Assembly (NCBI GenBank): GCA_964019155.1
Contig: OZ025240.1
Span: forward strand, 97,218,186-97,282,185
Origin: Osedax fenrisi
Lineage: Eukaryota > Annelida > Polychaeta > Sabellida > Siboglinidae
Direction of reading: 5' to 3'
DNA: 64,000 nucleotides
Part shown: piece by piece, positions 1 through 26,112 of the stretch
How positions within the stretch are numbered: position 1 is the first letter of the stretch
How the letters are laid out: every line of letters begins with the position of its first letter
Notes under the pieces: model-generated
Seen by the model: only the letters and a program-made list of their open reading frames with translations
Told to the model about the DNA's origin: nothing
The model's database searches: none
Made by a program: the position numbers and the translations under genes

Positions 1-166
1 CGCGCAATATTCATCATAATTCGATGATAAACATACAACTCACGCAATACGGATATGAATATCTGTATATTGTATTAGCGATTATATTTGAACTTATACT
101 ATATTTGATGTATGGTCAGATTTAATGCTGCTAGTGTCGATGTTGTACTATAGCCGGTGTTGGGCT

Positions 167-308
167 TAGGGTTGCTGCAACAGGGTTGAAACAACCCCCA
201 CTTTAAAATCTAGAGCGACCTGCTATATATTGGTCCCCCCTACTTTTATTACACAATTTATTTTGATTGGTTGGTCCCCCTATATACGAAATCGTTCCAG
301 GGCCCCTA
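167..308 (+). mobile_element. Short TIR element (MITE family 1), copy 1
   Basis: About 142 bp bounded by TAGGGTTGCTGCAACAGGG and GTTCCAGGGCCCCTA, a degraded form of inverted ends TAGGGGCGCTG/CAGCGCCCCTA. Inside is a stretch reading TTTTGATTGGTTGGTCC. Other copies lie at 11729-11881 (opposite orientation) and 17202-17352. Non-coding; the superfamily is not assigned. Confidence 0.7.
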
Positions 309-674
309 GTTGGGCTACTATTAATTATAATTGACACATGCACCCGCACTCTATATACTAAATAGCACTCGCGCTTGCACTATATCATATTTGCAGCTCT
401 GCATTTATTTCAACACATGTACTTTATAATCAAATAATGCCATAAATCATGAATCACAATACTCCACGTACTATATATCGCTGCCTCTCTTCTGAACACT
501 GCCTATATAACCACTAATGTCAATATTTCATTGTGAGCATTAGTCATATTTATCATTTCATGAGAATACTAGTTACGTCTAGTATGTTGCCATCGTATTG
601 TGATTTACAGAGTTTTAATTGAATTTAAAACAAATATATTAATTATCATTCATTGTATATATATGTATAATATA

Positions 675-678
<4 letters not shown>

Positions 679-757
<79 letters not shown>
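679..757. repeat. (TA)n microsatellite
   Basis: Nearly pure TA dinucleotide run of about 79 bp upstream of the visible CRAT exons. Similar shorter runs are scattered through the window. Confidence 0.95.
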
Positions 758-761
<4 letters not shown>

Positions 762-1719
762 TATGCTCTGGATATAATATACTTTACAGGTAACTACTAT
801 TTTAGATTAGGTAAAAAATATAAAATTAATAATTTTTGAAACATTAAAAATAAGTATTAGTATAATGATAACTATTATTTAGTAGTTCAACATAATAATA
901 AAGATAGATGTTTATTCTATTAATTGTAAATAAGCATCAATATTATATATGTATATGTGTATACGAATATTGTAAGATAAATAAAGTTTGAATATACTAT
1001 TTGATCTTTGTTTGTTTACATTTTATTATTGACATAGTAATGCTAGTAGGTAGTAGTTAATGTTGTATGTACAACAAAGTTAGATATCCATAGATGTATA
1101 CATTAATTTACACTTAAATTTAAAAACCTTATGTGTGTAGTTATACTCTGTGTATATAGATAGATAGATGTATCAACAGTTTATAGAATTACTGGTTATA
1201 TATAAAAAAAGGAAAAAAAATAACATATAATTATATAAACAAAATATATAAATGTGATAACAGTAAGACAAAACGACACGATACAAAAAAACAAGAAATA
1301 AACGGAAAGTAAAATAAAAATAAAACATTGGATTATACGAGCCGTTGATCGTAATCATGTGTGTATAGTAACCCAATCATCGTTCTTCGTGTTTCTATCA
1401 TAGATATTAGGTCATCTACCCACCACTACTATATCACTGCATTCGCTAGTGCTGTTTCCTACTCAATACACAGCTGTCTAAATGTTATATATATATATAT
1501 ATATGCACTATGATTTTCTATATATATATATATATATGTGTGATATATATGTAAAATAATATTCTAGTGTAACAGTGAGTTGTAATCAAATCTCATGTAT
1601 ATAAGTCCTGTGATATACGATATGGTTGCAGCAAGTGTTGTCATCACCACTATTTACATATATGTATCTATTCACAATAATGGTTATGTCTATACATCAC
1701 CACCTAAAGGCCCGTTCTC

Positions 1720-2170
1720 TCTGCAATTATCCGAACAGTTCTATAACATCTCTAACTCCTAACCCTACCCTAACTCTCCTCTCCTTGCAGATATCCGAAC
1801 ACTTCTATAATCCACTACCTACTCTTACTACTAACCCCACAGCACCCCTCCCTGCAGATAACCGAATATTGTGTACTTTACGCTATTTTAATTCACTCCT
1901 ACTCCTTATCTCCACCTTAATCCTCTCCTCTCTCCCTCTGACAGCTCTCCTAATGATGTATAACATAACCTACTCTTATTTACCCTCCCCTGACCGCCTT
2001 CTGAATGATGTACAACTTAACCCACCCTCACCCCCTACTCCCTCCCTCTGACAGCTCTCATAATGGTGTATAACATAACCCACTCTTATTTACCCTTCCC
2101 CTCCCCTGACCACCTTCTGAATGATGTACAACTTAACCCACCCTTACCCTCTCCTCTCTCACTCTGACAG

Positions 2171-2176
<6 letters not shown>
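1720..2176 (+). repeat. Tandem duplications of acceptor-like sequence before CRAT exon a
   Basis: Two nested repeat sets. CTGCA(G)ATATCCGAA-type units occur near 1720, 1787 and 1852. A later unit of about 110-116 bp, containing CTCTGACAGCTCTC and then TAATG(A/G)TGTATAACATAACC, occurs at about 1934 and 2044. Its CTCTGACAGCTCTCC part recurs a third time as the real acceptor and first exon bases at 2162-2176. Confidence 0.8.
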
Positions 2177-17781
<15,605 letters not shown>

Positions 17782-17881
17782 CTATCACGATGTAGCTGTG
17801 CCTGTATTCACGATAACCATTAATACTATATATATACTCTATGGTACTACTAGTGATTTAGTTGATTGCAACGAGCATTAA

Positions 17882-17922
<41 letters not shown>

Positions 17923-18468
17923 CTCTATATACTACTAGTGATTTATTGATAATACGCAACAACCATTAATACTATATACATATACTCTATGATACACTTA
18001 GTGATTTAGTTGATATTTAAATTGGCTCGAGAGTGAATAGTAAACCAGTAACAAATTAAACGTCTCACAACATAAATCAACACGATCATCAATAACCTGC
18101 TATCTACTTTATAGTTTAATTCTATTTAAACGATATTTTCGAGTAGTATTTAAATGGTATTTAACTAGTCTCCTAAGTATACACACACACTCTCTTAATT
18201 CACCGAATCTTAATCGTCTTAATATTACTATTATATTCGAGTAATATTTAGATCTAACTCGAGTTTAATAATCAAAATTTAGATTCGAGAAGTTAACCTC
18301 TGTCTCACCTACGCATATCGTGAATTAGTATGCTTCTATTCGATAGATGACCGCATTCGTTCTATATCCGCAACTACTGATTAACCTATACCTGTATTAT
18401 TTAGATGCGATGACGGTTTGCAAGCAAAGCTCTAACTGACATATACATCGTGTAACCTCTACTTTATA

Positions 18469-18500
<32 letters not shown>

Positions 18501-19385
18501 TTATGAATGTGACATATATGAATTTATCATCTCTTTTATATATATATATATATATATAATCTATTATTATTCTATGCATGTATTATGTTATTACTTGCAA
18601 GTATTATTGTGTATTCTATATACGAGTATTTAGTTTAAAAGTGTAATTTTATAATAGTTTAATTAATTAGTTTTTAATTTTATATTAAAATAAATATTAA
18701 AAATAACTCGATTTTTTTATTTGGAAATAAACTATAAGATCTATACTAAAATGTAATTCAATAATAATAGAAACTATACTTCACTATGAAGTAATTAAAT
18801 ATCGGTATGAGAATTATTTTTTAAATTAATTTTTAAATATAATTATTAATCAATAAGTATTTATTTTTATTAAATTAATTGTATTTAAATTAATTTTTAA
18901 ATATAATTATTAATTATTAAGTATTTATTTTTTTAAATTAAACATCAATATATATTGGCTATATCTTATGACAATATTTTATGTAAAGAATAAATCATGT
19001 TTATCTGATTAAATCATGTCTATCTCTTTAATTGATTACTATTTAAAGTAATGTTTCTATGTAATTCAACATGGAATACATTAATAATCTAACTAATTAA
19101 TAATGAAATATGTTGAGGCTGACTCTATATTATATGAAACCGGCATATTAAATACCCGAGATAATGTTCCAGAAACCCCAATCTACAAATGAATCCGGTA
19201 TAGGATACTATATTGATATGTTAAGTTACATTTTCTATACTTAACAATTGTTGTTAAATTAATTAACCTTTTACATGGGTATATAAATATTAGGTTAGTT
19301 ATAAAACATGTTAATATGTTTAGGTAGATTATTACCTATTTAAATAGTTAATTAATGTCAAGTCATTATTCTACTTTATCTAGAG

Positions 19386-19632
19386 CAGTGGTTCCCAACC
19401 TTATTTCGTCATGACCCTTTTTTTTATTAATCGTAATTATTAAATATAACATGACTCAAAGAAACATTTTATTTTTTTGATTTTTTAACTAGATTTGTAT
19501 TAAATTATAATACAAGAGCATTTTTTGTAATTAAAATTTATAAACAAATTTTAAATTAATAATTGTCTCATGACCCAAATAAAAAACCATATGACCCAAG
19601 TTTAGGTCATGACCCATAGGTTGAGACCACTG
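19386..19632. mobile_element. hAT-like MITE, 247 bp, intact ends (unit A)
   Basis: Inverted ends CAGTGGTTCCCAACCT and AGGTTGAGACCACTG, with a perfect 8-bp target duplication ATCTAGAG at 19378-19385 and 19633-19640, as made by hAT transposases. Interior is AT-rich with several TGACCC motifs. Copies occur at 40269-40518 (B, mutated ends) and 58916-59159 (C, left end cut). Confidence 0.88.
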
Positions 19633-20274
19633 ATCTAGAGTATACAATTATTTTAGTGTACATTTGTTACTAACATTTTGATTTACAGGTGTGTAGGTTA
19701 GGTAAATAATAAATTATTATTGTCATATTATTAATAAAAAGTATTACTATACCATTTACCAGATATAACTATATATATTAGATAACATAACTGTAAGACT
19801 ATTTCTATTTAATCTTATAATAATAAAAACTCAAATTGGTACTTTAATATTTTATATTTTTTATATTATTTTTCTACAGAAATGTATAATATATATTAAA
19901 TTATAATTATATATATATTTTGTATCCTTTTTAATTTATTTAAAATTTTTTTAAATATATAGTAGGTATACTTAAATCTATAGATAAGTATACTTATATG
20001 TATATAGACAATTATTAATCATTTATATAATCATTGTGTCTTACAAACATTAGAAAATATTGTATATAACATATGTTACATGTCAAATATTAATATAACT
20101 AATACTTTATAATAACTACTGCAAGGTAACCATGTTATCATAATGCATGTCTTAACTATGATACCATACACTAAGCAATTACAAGTGCAACTAATAATAC
20201 GAACATGATTAGATATAGGTCATTGAATATATTTATCTCTGTTTAAAACGAATATATATATATATATATATATA

Positions 20275-20858
20275 CAGTAAAACCTCTCTATAAGAAACTA
20301 TTTTTTTCAGTACTTTTTTCCTTATAGAGAGGTTTTCTTATAAAGAGGTTTTTACTATTCCAATGATTTTAAGAATTAATTTATAATTGAAAATGCATTA
20401 TATAACCTATAGGTTATATATATATAGTATATTTATGTATATTCATTTAAAATTATAAATCAAAAGAATAGTTTAGAAATGTATTTAAAAATAACATTTA
20501 TTAATTAATTTTGATAATTTTTAATAAATGTATGGATATACAATAACGATTATTAATTAATTTTAATTCATTTCGAGCTATTTATGTAATATAAAATATT
20601 TGTAAGAAAAAAAAATATCTTATATAATAATTAATTTCTATAATTGTTATCAATATATAATAATTCTATTTATATGTAATTATTTTTTGTATACAATAAG
20701 TTTCTTATAAAGAGGTTTTTCTTATATTTTTCTTATAAAATTTTCTTATAAAGAGGTTTTTTAATGTGAAAAAGGTTGAATTCCAACCAAATGTGTGAAC
20801 AATTTTCTTATAAAGGGGTTTTTCTTATAAAGAGGTTTCTTATAGAGAGGTTTTACTG
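20275..20858. mobile_element. pogo/Tc1-mariner-like TA element, 584 bp (unit A)
   Basis: Perfect 20-bp inverted ends CAGTAAAACCTCTCTATAAG / CTTATAGAGAGGTTTTACTG with TA on both sides inside a TA run. The interior repeats CTTATAAAGAGGTTTTT many times. No transposase. Present in C at 59803-60399 and absent from B, where an uninterrupted TA run lies at about 41131-41153. Confidence 0.88.
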
Positions 20859-22129
20859 TATATATATATTATAGGAAAAATAATAATATAGTTTATATAT
20901 TTATTCATTAATATTATAGGCATAATTTGTTAATATTGAAAGCCCCTGCATTTTGAAGGTGACGGTAAAGTTCTAAAGTTCAATCATTTTTTACATATGA
21001 TCATTATTTACCTCATTCTACTTTAATCCGTAACTCGGAAATCGTTCGACAAATCTATTGGAATTTGAAAAATTCTCAGCGCTTATTTTGTAAGTGATTT
21101 GCTTGCTGTCATTTTCTGTGATAAGTCTTTTTAAATGAGTGCATTTTCTTAATTTTCTTCTATGATTATTATACTTAGAGAAACTTGGTTTAAACATTTA
21201 CGTTGAATTTTTAGAACTATTTGCAAAATGTCTTCAAAATTTAAAATTTTTTCTTGTTAATTTTTCCATATTTCATGTGATTCTCTATTTATGCATTCAA
21301 TTTTCTTATTATATAAGTTTCTATTATACAGGATTACCTCCATTGAGATCTGCGTATGTTTTTTACGGACTTTAAGTATAATATTTAATAGCATTTATCC
21401 AGAATATCATTTCTCATCCATTGTTTGTCGTTTCTTTCGTTATTTAACACATTTTTTAAAGCTATTTTAATACAAATGTCCTCGTTTTACTGCACGTTAA
21501 GATATAATTATATTCTACGATATTTAATTGAGAACGTTATTAACCAGTTAATATTTAATTATGAGCTCCGTTTAGGGATAGTTCAGTATCTGGTCATATA
21601 GGTCTAACTCGCGGTAAATGCTGATTTCTGCTACTTTATATATTCGCTTTATGATCATTCTTGGCATTTAACTTGTTTGCGTTAATATGTAACCTATCCG
21701 ATTGTGCACAGAGTCAAGAGCTAAGTGACGCCTAGTCATACAAGGATATCCTATATTAATTGTACGGGTGTAATGTATTTTCTAACTATATTTCATATTT
21801 TCCTATCTAGTAACGTGTAAATTCGTGTAATGGCGTGCGTTGTGCCGTTTCCCCTTAAGGTAATAACAATTTCATCATTTTAATGTAAGCTTAACTCTCT
21901 CTCCTCTATCCTTGCTGTACGTTCATCGTTATCTTGAATATTTATTCACACTCCTATTCATTCATAATATTCATTCACTCTCCTATCTCTCTCTTCTTTT
22001 ATATATCCTTCTCTTCTCTCGTTATCTATTCTATCTTGCTATCTCCAATATTGTCTCCTATCTTTTTCTCTCTATCTCCCTCTATCTCACACTCGATTCA
22101 CCTTTCTCTCTCTCCCCAACATCCATGTA

Positions 22130-22171
22130 GGTTAACCTGAGTTAACCAAGTTTAACACAATTGTGTTAAAC
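22130..22171 (-). promoter_or_regulatory. Paired palindromes abutting the alpha-A stop codon
   Basis: A perfect 22-nt palindrome (22150-22171; half-site GTTTAACACAA) touches the stop codon at 22172. Next to it is a near-perfect GGTTAACC-TGA-GTTAACC palindrome (22130-22147). In the transcript both would fold as 3'UTR hairpins. The 22-nt one is unchanged in B and C. Confidence 0.6.
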
Positions 22172-22987
22172 TTACAACTCTATGCAAAGCCTATTCACAA
22201 CCCCCGCGACGTGGTCGTTCGGCCCTACTTTCCATATTATATTTTCTAGTTTCGGAAATAGGCGCTCGTAATCCGAATTCGAAACATCCCCGGCACTGTC
22301 ATCGATGGCCATCGGACGGTCATTGCACTGGTTACTAGGCGTATCAGCGGATACCGTGTTGTCGGTGTTGTGTTCGCTAACTTGAAGGTCGGGTGTTGCG
22401 GGAGCGACTCCGCCGTTGTTATTATTAATCACTAGGTATGTGGTCAGTTTGGAGGTCATGCGGAGTAACTCGGCACACGTCACGTTTACTTCATCATCGG
22501 AACAAACGGATACTTCATCATCGGAACAAACGGATACATCATCATCGGAACAAACGGATAAATCATCATCGGAACAAACGGATACATCATCATCGGAACA
22601 AATGGTTACATCATCATCGGAACAAATGGTTACATCATCATCGGAACAAACGGTTACTTCATCATCTGAACTCGAGTCAAGATCTACAGAGTGAACCTCA
22701 GGTATTGGGAGGTCAGTGCTGAGGTCAATGGTGAGATCGCTAGACCAAATCGTGGACACGAGGTATTCTGTATCTAGTTGGCTGAGAGAGGCCGGTGTCG
22801 GGGTAACTCTACCGGTGTTATTCTCCGCGATACCGTCGTAAGAGGAGCGGACAACGCTGTCCGAACAAAACGTGTCGTAGGTATCGAAGTAATTGCCGTG
22901 ATAGTCTAACTCGCGGCTTTCGAACGTTATATCTGCTTCCTCGTGGTCAGTGAACTGGTCATCTGTATTGTCCTCGAGTGTTCCAAT
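22172..22987 (-). CDS. Alpha-A exon 2: acidic octapeptide-repeat exon, unknown family
   Basis: Unrecognised protein. The frame is open from an acceptor (CTACTTAG|ATTGG at 22987) to TAA at 22172, 271 codons, GC-richer than its flanks. It starts IGTLEDNTDDQFTDHEEAD, followed by ELDYHGNYFDTYDTFCSD. In the middle are seven CSDD(D/E) octapeptides (pattern V-T/S-V/I-C-S-D-D-D/E). It ends KVGPNDHVAGVVNRLCIEL. Each CSDDD fits an S-x-x-D/E CK2-type site (inference). No signal peptide, membrane segment or zinc motif seen. It joins in phase 0 to exon 1 at 24283-24783, giving about 438 residues. Paralogues are at 42487-43254, 61713-62528 and, more distant, 27083-27691. Plus-strand SSSEQTD-type frames here are shadows. 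Confidence 0.6.
   Translation of the reverse strand: MGTLEDNTDDQFTDHEEADITFESRELDYHGNYFDTYDTFCSDSVVRSSYDGIAENNTGRVTPTPASLSQLDTEYLVSTIWSSDLTIDLSTDLPIPEVHSVDLDSSSDDEVTVCSDDDVTICSDDDVTICSDDDVSVCSDDDLSVCSDDDVSVCSDDEVSVCSDDEVNVTCAELLRMTSKLTTYLVINNNNGGVAPATPDLQVSEHNTDNTVSADTPSNQCNDRPMAIDDSAGDVSNSDYERLFPKLENIIWKVGPNDHVAGVVNRLCIEL
22490..22672 (-). repeat. 24-bp coding minisatellite in alpha-A
   Basis: About seven units of the plus-strand pattern TCATCATCGGAACAAACGGA plus four bases, read on the minus strand as the CSDD octapeptide. Copy number differs among units (A 7, B 5, C 7) always by whole 24-bp units. Confidence 0.92.
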
Positions 22988-23219
22988 CTAAGTAGAAGTA
23001 ATAGGTATATGTTAAGTGTATATTTATATATATATAAAGTTATCTATAGATAAAACTACTAATATATTATTAAATATGTCTCGCATTCGTAAGATGACAT
23101 TATTAAATGTTATGGATTACGGTTCGTTATAATAGTCTTTTAATCTCTTATCAACATATCAACATATCAACATATTTAAATAAATGTGAATTATAATTTA
23201 TTATAATATTTTACTATAC

Positions 23220-23265
<46 letters not shown>

Positions 23266-24213
23266 ATATATATATGTATTACGTACACCTAAATATATTA
23301 ACTTAAGTTACATTATCAAATTAATCCTATTCAGAACTTCTCTGCAAATCAAATGTCTATGTGTTTTCACCTACCTACCCTAACATTAAATCCTTGTAAG
23401 CCTATATTTAGTCTACTAAATAATATAAACCCCCTTTACTTGCAGGGTTAATGTAGCATCCGTATTAGGAATGAACTATACATCATCAGTGACTAAGTTA
23501 TATATTTGTTAAACACGCTCCTTCCAAATTTAAAGTATTCACACTTCATACAGACACTCCTTCGTGTACTGATAATTTCACACTTATTGAGCATATCCCG
23601 TTCATAGAGCTAAACTTAAGTATCTTTCAAACCTTCTTCCCTTAACAGATCCCTATGTATCACCGATGTAATCATTACAATTCGACATTTTATTCGCTAA
23701 TTCTACAATATATACTATACTATACTGTATACTATATTTAACGAAATAACTTACAGCCATCATAGGGATCAAAATGTAATATCTTTAACCGTGAGGATAA
23801 AGATGTATTTAAAATAGTATATACTATTAATATTATCCATATATTAAAAAGAACTACTACCCAATATTTTAAATATCTCTTTATCTGAATATACTGCTTA
23901 TTCTATATTGCCTTTAGGCAGAAATTAAAAATTATTATTTACATTATCTCAAAATAAATTCCTACCATTAACTACAAAACTACATTTACTACCCCCCATA
24001 TATATTTCATTAGATTACATTAGGCTACTCCCCTCTCTTAATAATCTCCAAACTCTTACAAAATATCATGTCCAATTTTATCCATGCATTCTTTACATAA
24101 TTGAGTAGTTATCTAATTAAATATATCCCATAATACTAAACATAATTTCTAATTAATTTAATACTATTATAGTAATATAATATAATATAATATAATATAT
24201 TAAATATATTTAT

Positions 24214-24277
<64 letters not shown>

Positions 24278-24282
24278 GATAC
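22988..24282 (-). other. Alpha-A intron
   Basis: Donor CAC|GTATCGG at 24282, acceptor CTACTTAG at 22988. The intron opens with a TA run nine bases after the donor start (about 24222-24273), contains further TA runs (23219-23277), and carries blocks conserved in all paralogues such as AACCCCCTTTACTT and ATTGCCTTTAGGCAGAAATT. Confidence 0.65.
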
Positions 24283-24783
24283 GTGGTCGTTGGGTCCCAC
24301 GTTGTCAAATTTGGGAAACGGGTCATTGTTTTCAAGGTCATCCGATAGAAGGTCAGCTATCGGATGACAAGCGTACGACTCATCGCCGCAAGCGTACATA
24401 AGATCGTCTACGTCTTCCATCTGGCGGCGTTCTACCGTACTACTAGTAGTTTCGCTGGCGTCGACTCCGTCCCTCTGGCGTATAAACCGCGCGAGTTCTG
24501 CTGCCGAGTTGCTAGTTACACGGCGGGAGAGATGTGACCGCCGATGTTCGTCGCTAGGGGCGCTGTCGACGTTAGACCAGCAGCGTCCGATAGTCCGTTC
24601 ACCGCTGAACTCGGGGGATAGGGACCCTGACCTAACTGTACCGGGGCCTAGAATGTGATGTCTTATGTCTAAGTCCAGTGACATGTATGTTTCCCTTATC
24701 TTCTCACTCTTCTCCTTTCGAGCAGCGATTCTCTTGGTACTTCCGTAACAGAGCATACGTTTCATTCTTTTGTATAACCCCAT
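24283..24783 (-). CDS. Alpha-A exon 1: basic N-terminus, VGPNDH end, unknown family
   Basis: Unrecognised. 167 codons from ATG at 24783 to the donor after GACCAC at 24283. It starts MGLYKRMKRMLCYGSTKR, strongly basic through about residue 28, has an Arg/Ser-rich middle (HRRSHLSRRVTSNSAAEL), then ETTSSTVERRQMEDVDDLM, and an acidic end FPKFDNVGPNDH. Without splicing, the frame would run on into a Tyr-Ile tail from the TA run. The ATG sits directly after TATTAG, so it may be an internal exon with an upstream partner, or the intron may end exactly at the start codon. Gly2 followed by Lys/Arg and Cys would suit N-myristoylation if ATG is the true start (inference). A-specific residues (E in TVERR, S in LLSDD) differ from B. 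Confidence 0.58.
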
Positions 24784-24809
24784 CTAATATAAATAAGATA
24801 TATTTATTA

Positions 24810-24849
<40 letters not shown>

Positions 24850-24964
24850 TATATACAGTTATCTATAGATATATTATAATGATATAGTATTAAGATTAAA
24901 TACTCAATATGAAACCATTTATTTCAATGGTTCATTATAATAGTCTATTCACAATATTAACATA

Positions 24965-25370
24965 ATAGTGCTGATATTTCTAATAAACTGATTTTTTTAT
25001 TACGTTTTTAAATTTATTAAAAAAAAAATTCACCTTAAAACCTCAAGAATATACAAATGTATCGATATAAAACATAACAATATATTATTAAAAACTAAAG
25101 AATTCTAAACTTTATATACATAATTGCTCTTTTTGTTATCAAATATTAATTAAGTTATAAGCATATATCTAGAGGTCATATAAGTCCCTAATACTGACAC
25201 TCCAGTTATCTATGGAATTAAAAGATTAAATAAAATTGTAAAATAACAATAATATCTATAATCATATAATATTAATATATTTTAATTTTTGAATACAACT
25301 ATTAAGTCATAAAATTATAAGACCATTTATTGTTAAAGTGTCCGTATTAGGTTACTTTCCACTATATACT
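24965..25370 (-). mobile_element. Partial copy of TA-element family 2 upstream of alpha-A
   Basis: On the minus strand this segment begins with the terminal sequence GGAAAGTAACCTAATACGGA and continues like the element at 56697-57448, including the motif read on the plus strand as AATAAACTGATTTTTTTATT. The other end is missing. It lies within a few hundred bases upstream of alpha-A. Confidence 0.65.
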
Positions 25371-25518
25371 TTCTAATATGATTTGAGAGTTTGTTATTAA
25401 ACTTTTAAACTATTTGCATCGATTTTAATTCAACATTGTCATAATTTTAAAAGTATTCTAAAGCAAACGTAATCTCAGTATAATTTTTAATGAATCATCA
25501 GTGATTATTGTAAACAAA

Positions 25519-26112
25519 ATAATGAATTTATATTGATTTTTTATAGAGTAGATGTTTCACAGTATTATAACACATATAAAATTCCTATATACAAACTATT
25601 GGAAATACGATTATCACCCAGTAAGTAACGTAATCAACGATCGTAATCAGATTACAATTCAACAATGTATTGATTACGATCACAGATTTTGATTCGATTA
25701 CAATCGTATTACAATCATGATTACCAACTGATCGTGAATCTATGTTAGTGATCAGTTAACAATCATTGATTACAATCATATCACAATCAATGATTTATAG
25801 GTGTACTTCGTAATCAAAGCATAGTTGCTTATCAATGATTGTAATATGATTGTAATCGTATTGTGATCAGTTAATCACAAATCATGATGATGATAAAACT
25901 ATAATCTAACCACTATCACTGATTACTTTACGTACTGGCCAACCATTACAATATAATACAATCAATAATCACTGGTGAATCATCACTGATTCATGTATGT
26001 AATGGTTGATAATCAGGTTTACAATAGTTTGTATATAATACTGTGAAATATCTATTTTATACCAATTCTATAAATTCTATAGATTCTATAAAAAATCAAT
26101 ATAAATGCATTA
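25519..26112. repeat. About 590-bp imperfect palindrome (foldback element), unit A
   Basis: Outer arms pair 25519-25546 with 26085-26112, then GTAGATGTTTCACAGTATTA with TAATACTGTGAAATATCTAT (25548/26055), then ACAAACTATTG with CAATAGTTTGT, then CCAGTAAGTAACGTAATCA with TGATTACTTTACGTACTGG. The centre is packed with GATTACAATC/GATTGTAATC motifs. Present in B (about 45783-46469) and absent from the partial paralogue at 53121-54700. Confidence 0.85.

Larger units (their letters stand above)
1..2170 (+). other. Sequence upstream of the first visible CRAT exon (probably intron)
   Basis: No exon matching the missing CRAT N-terminus was found. The stretch holds a small terminal-inverted-repeat element (167-308), a TA run (679-757), smaller TA runs near 1487 and 1520, and, from about 1720, pyrimidine-rich tandem repeats that reproduce acceptor-like CTGCAG and CTGACAG sites. 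Frames read here (for example 1626-2051) are repeat translations. Confidence 0.6.
17782..22129. other. Gene-free block of unit A between CRAT and alpha-A
   Basis: Holds TA runs (17886-17919, 18470-18492, 18538-18558), an hAT-like MITE (19386-19632), a pogo-like TA element (20275-20858), a moderately GC region (20930-21880) with no convincing frame, and a pyrimidine-rich tract (about 21890-22120) just 3' of alpha-A. The same block recurs in B and C. Confidence 0.75.

Noticed and set aside
1626..2051. 141-codon Thr/Leu/Pro-rich frame upstream of CRAT exon a
   Set aside because: Translation of pyrimidine-rich tandem repeats, with no match to the missing CRAT N-terminus.
21912..22140. Leu/Ser/Tyr-rich plus-strand frames (also 61453-61681)
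   Set aside because: Translations of the pyrimidine-rich tract 3' of alpha.
22490..22672. CRISPR-like regular repeats
   Set aside because: Contiguous 24-bp units without unique spacers, in a eukaryotic coding exon.
22416..22722. Plus-strand frames with SSSEQTD or HHRNKR repeats (also at 42731-42989 and 61957-62263)
   Set aside because: Antisense shadows of the alpha octapeptide minisatellite; a 24-bp unit keeps all frames open. The minus-strand frame has splice sites and paralogues.
24136..24282. Tyr-Ile tail as part of the alpha exon 1 protein
   Set aside because: It begins after a conserved GT donor and is a TA microsatellite. Kept only as a possible retained-intron product, not as the main protein.
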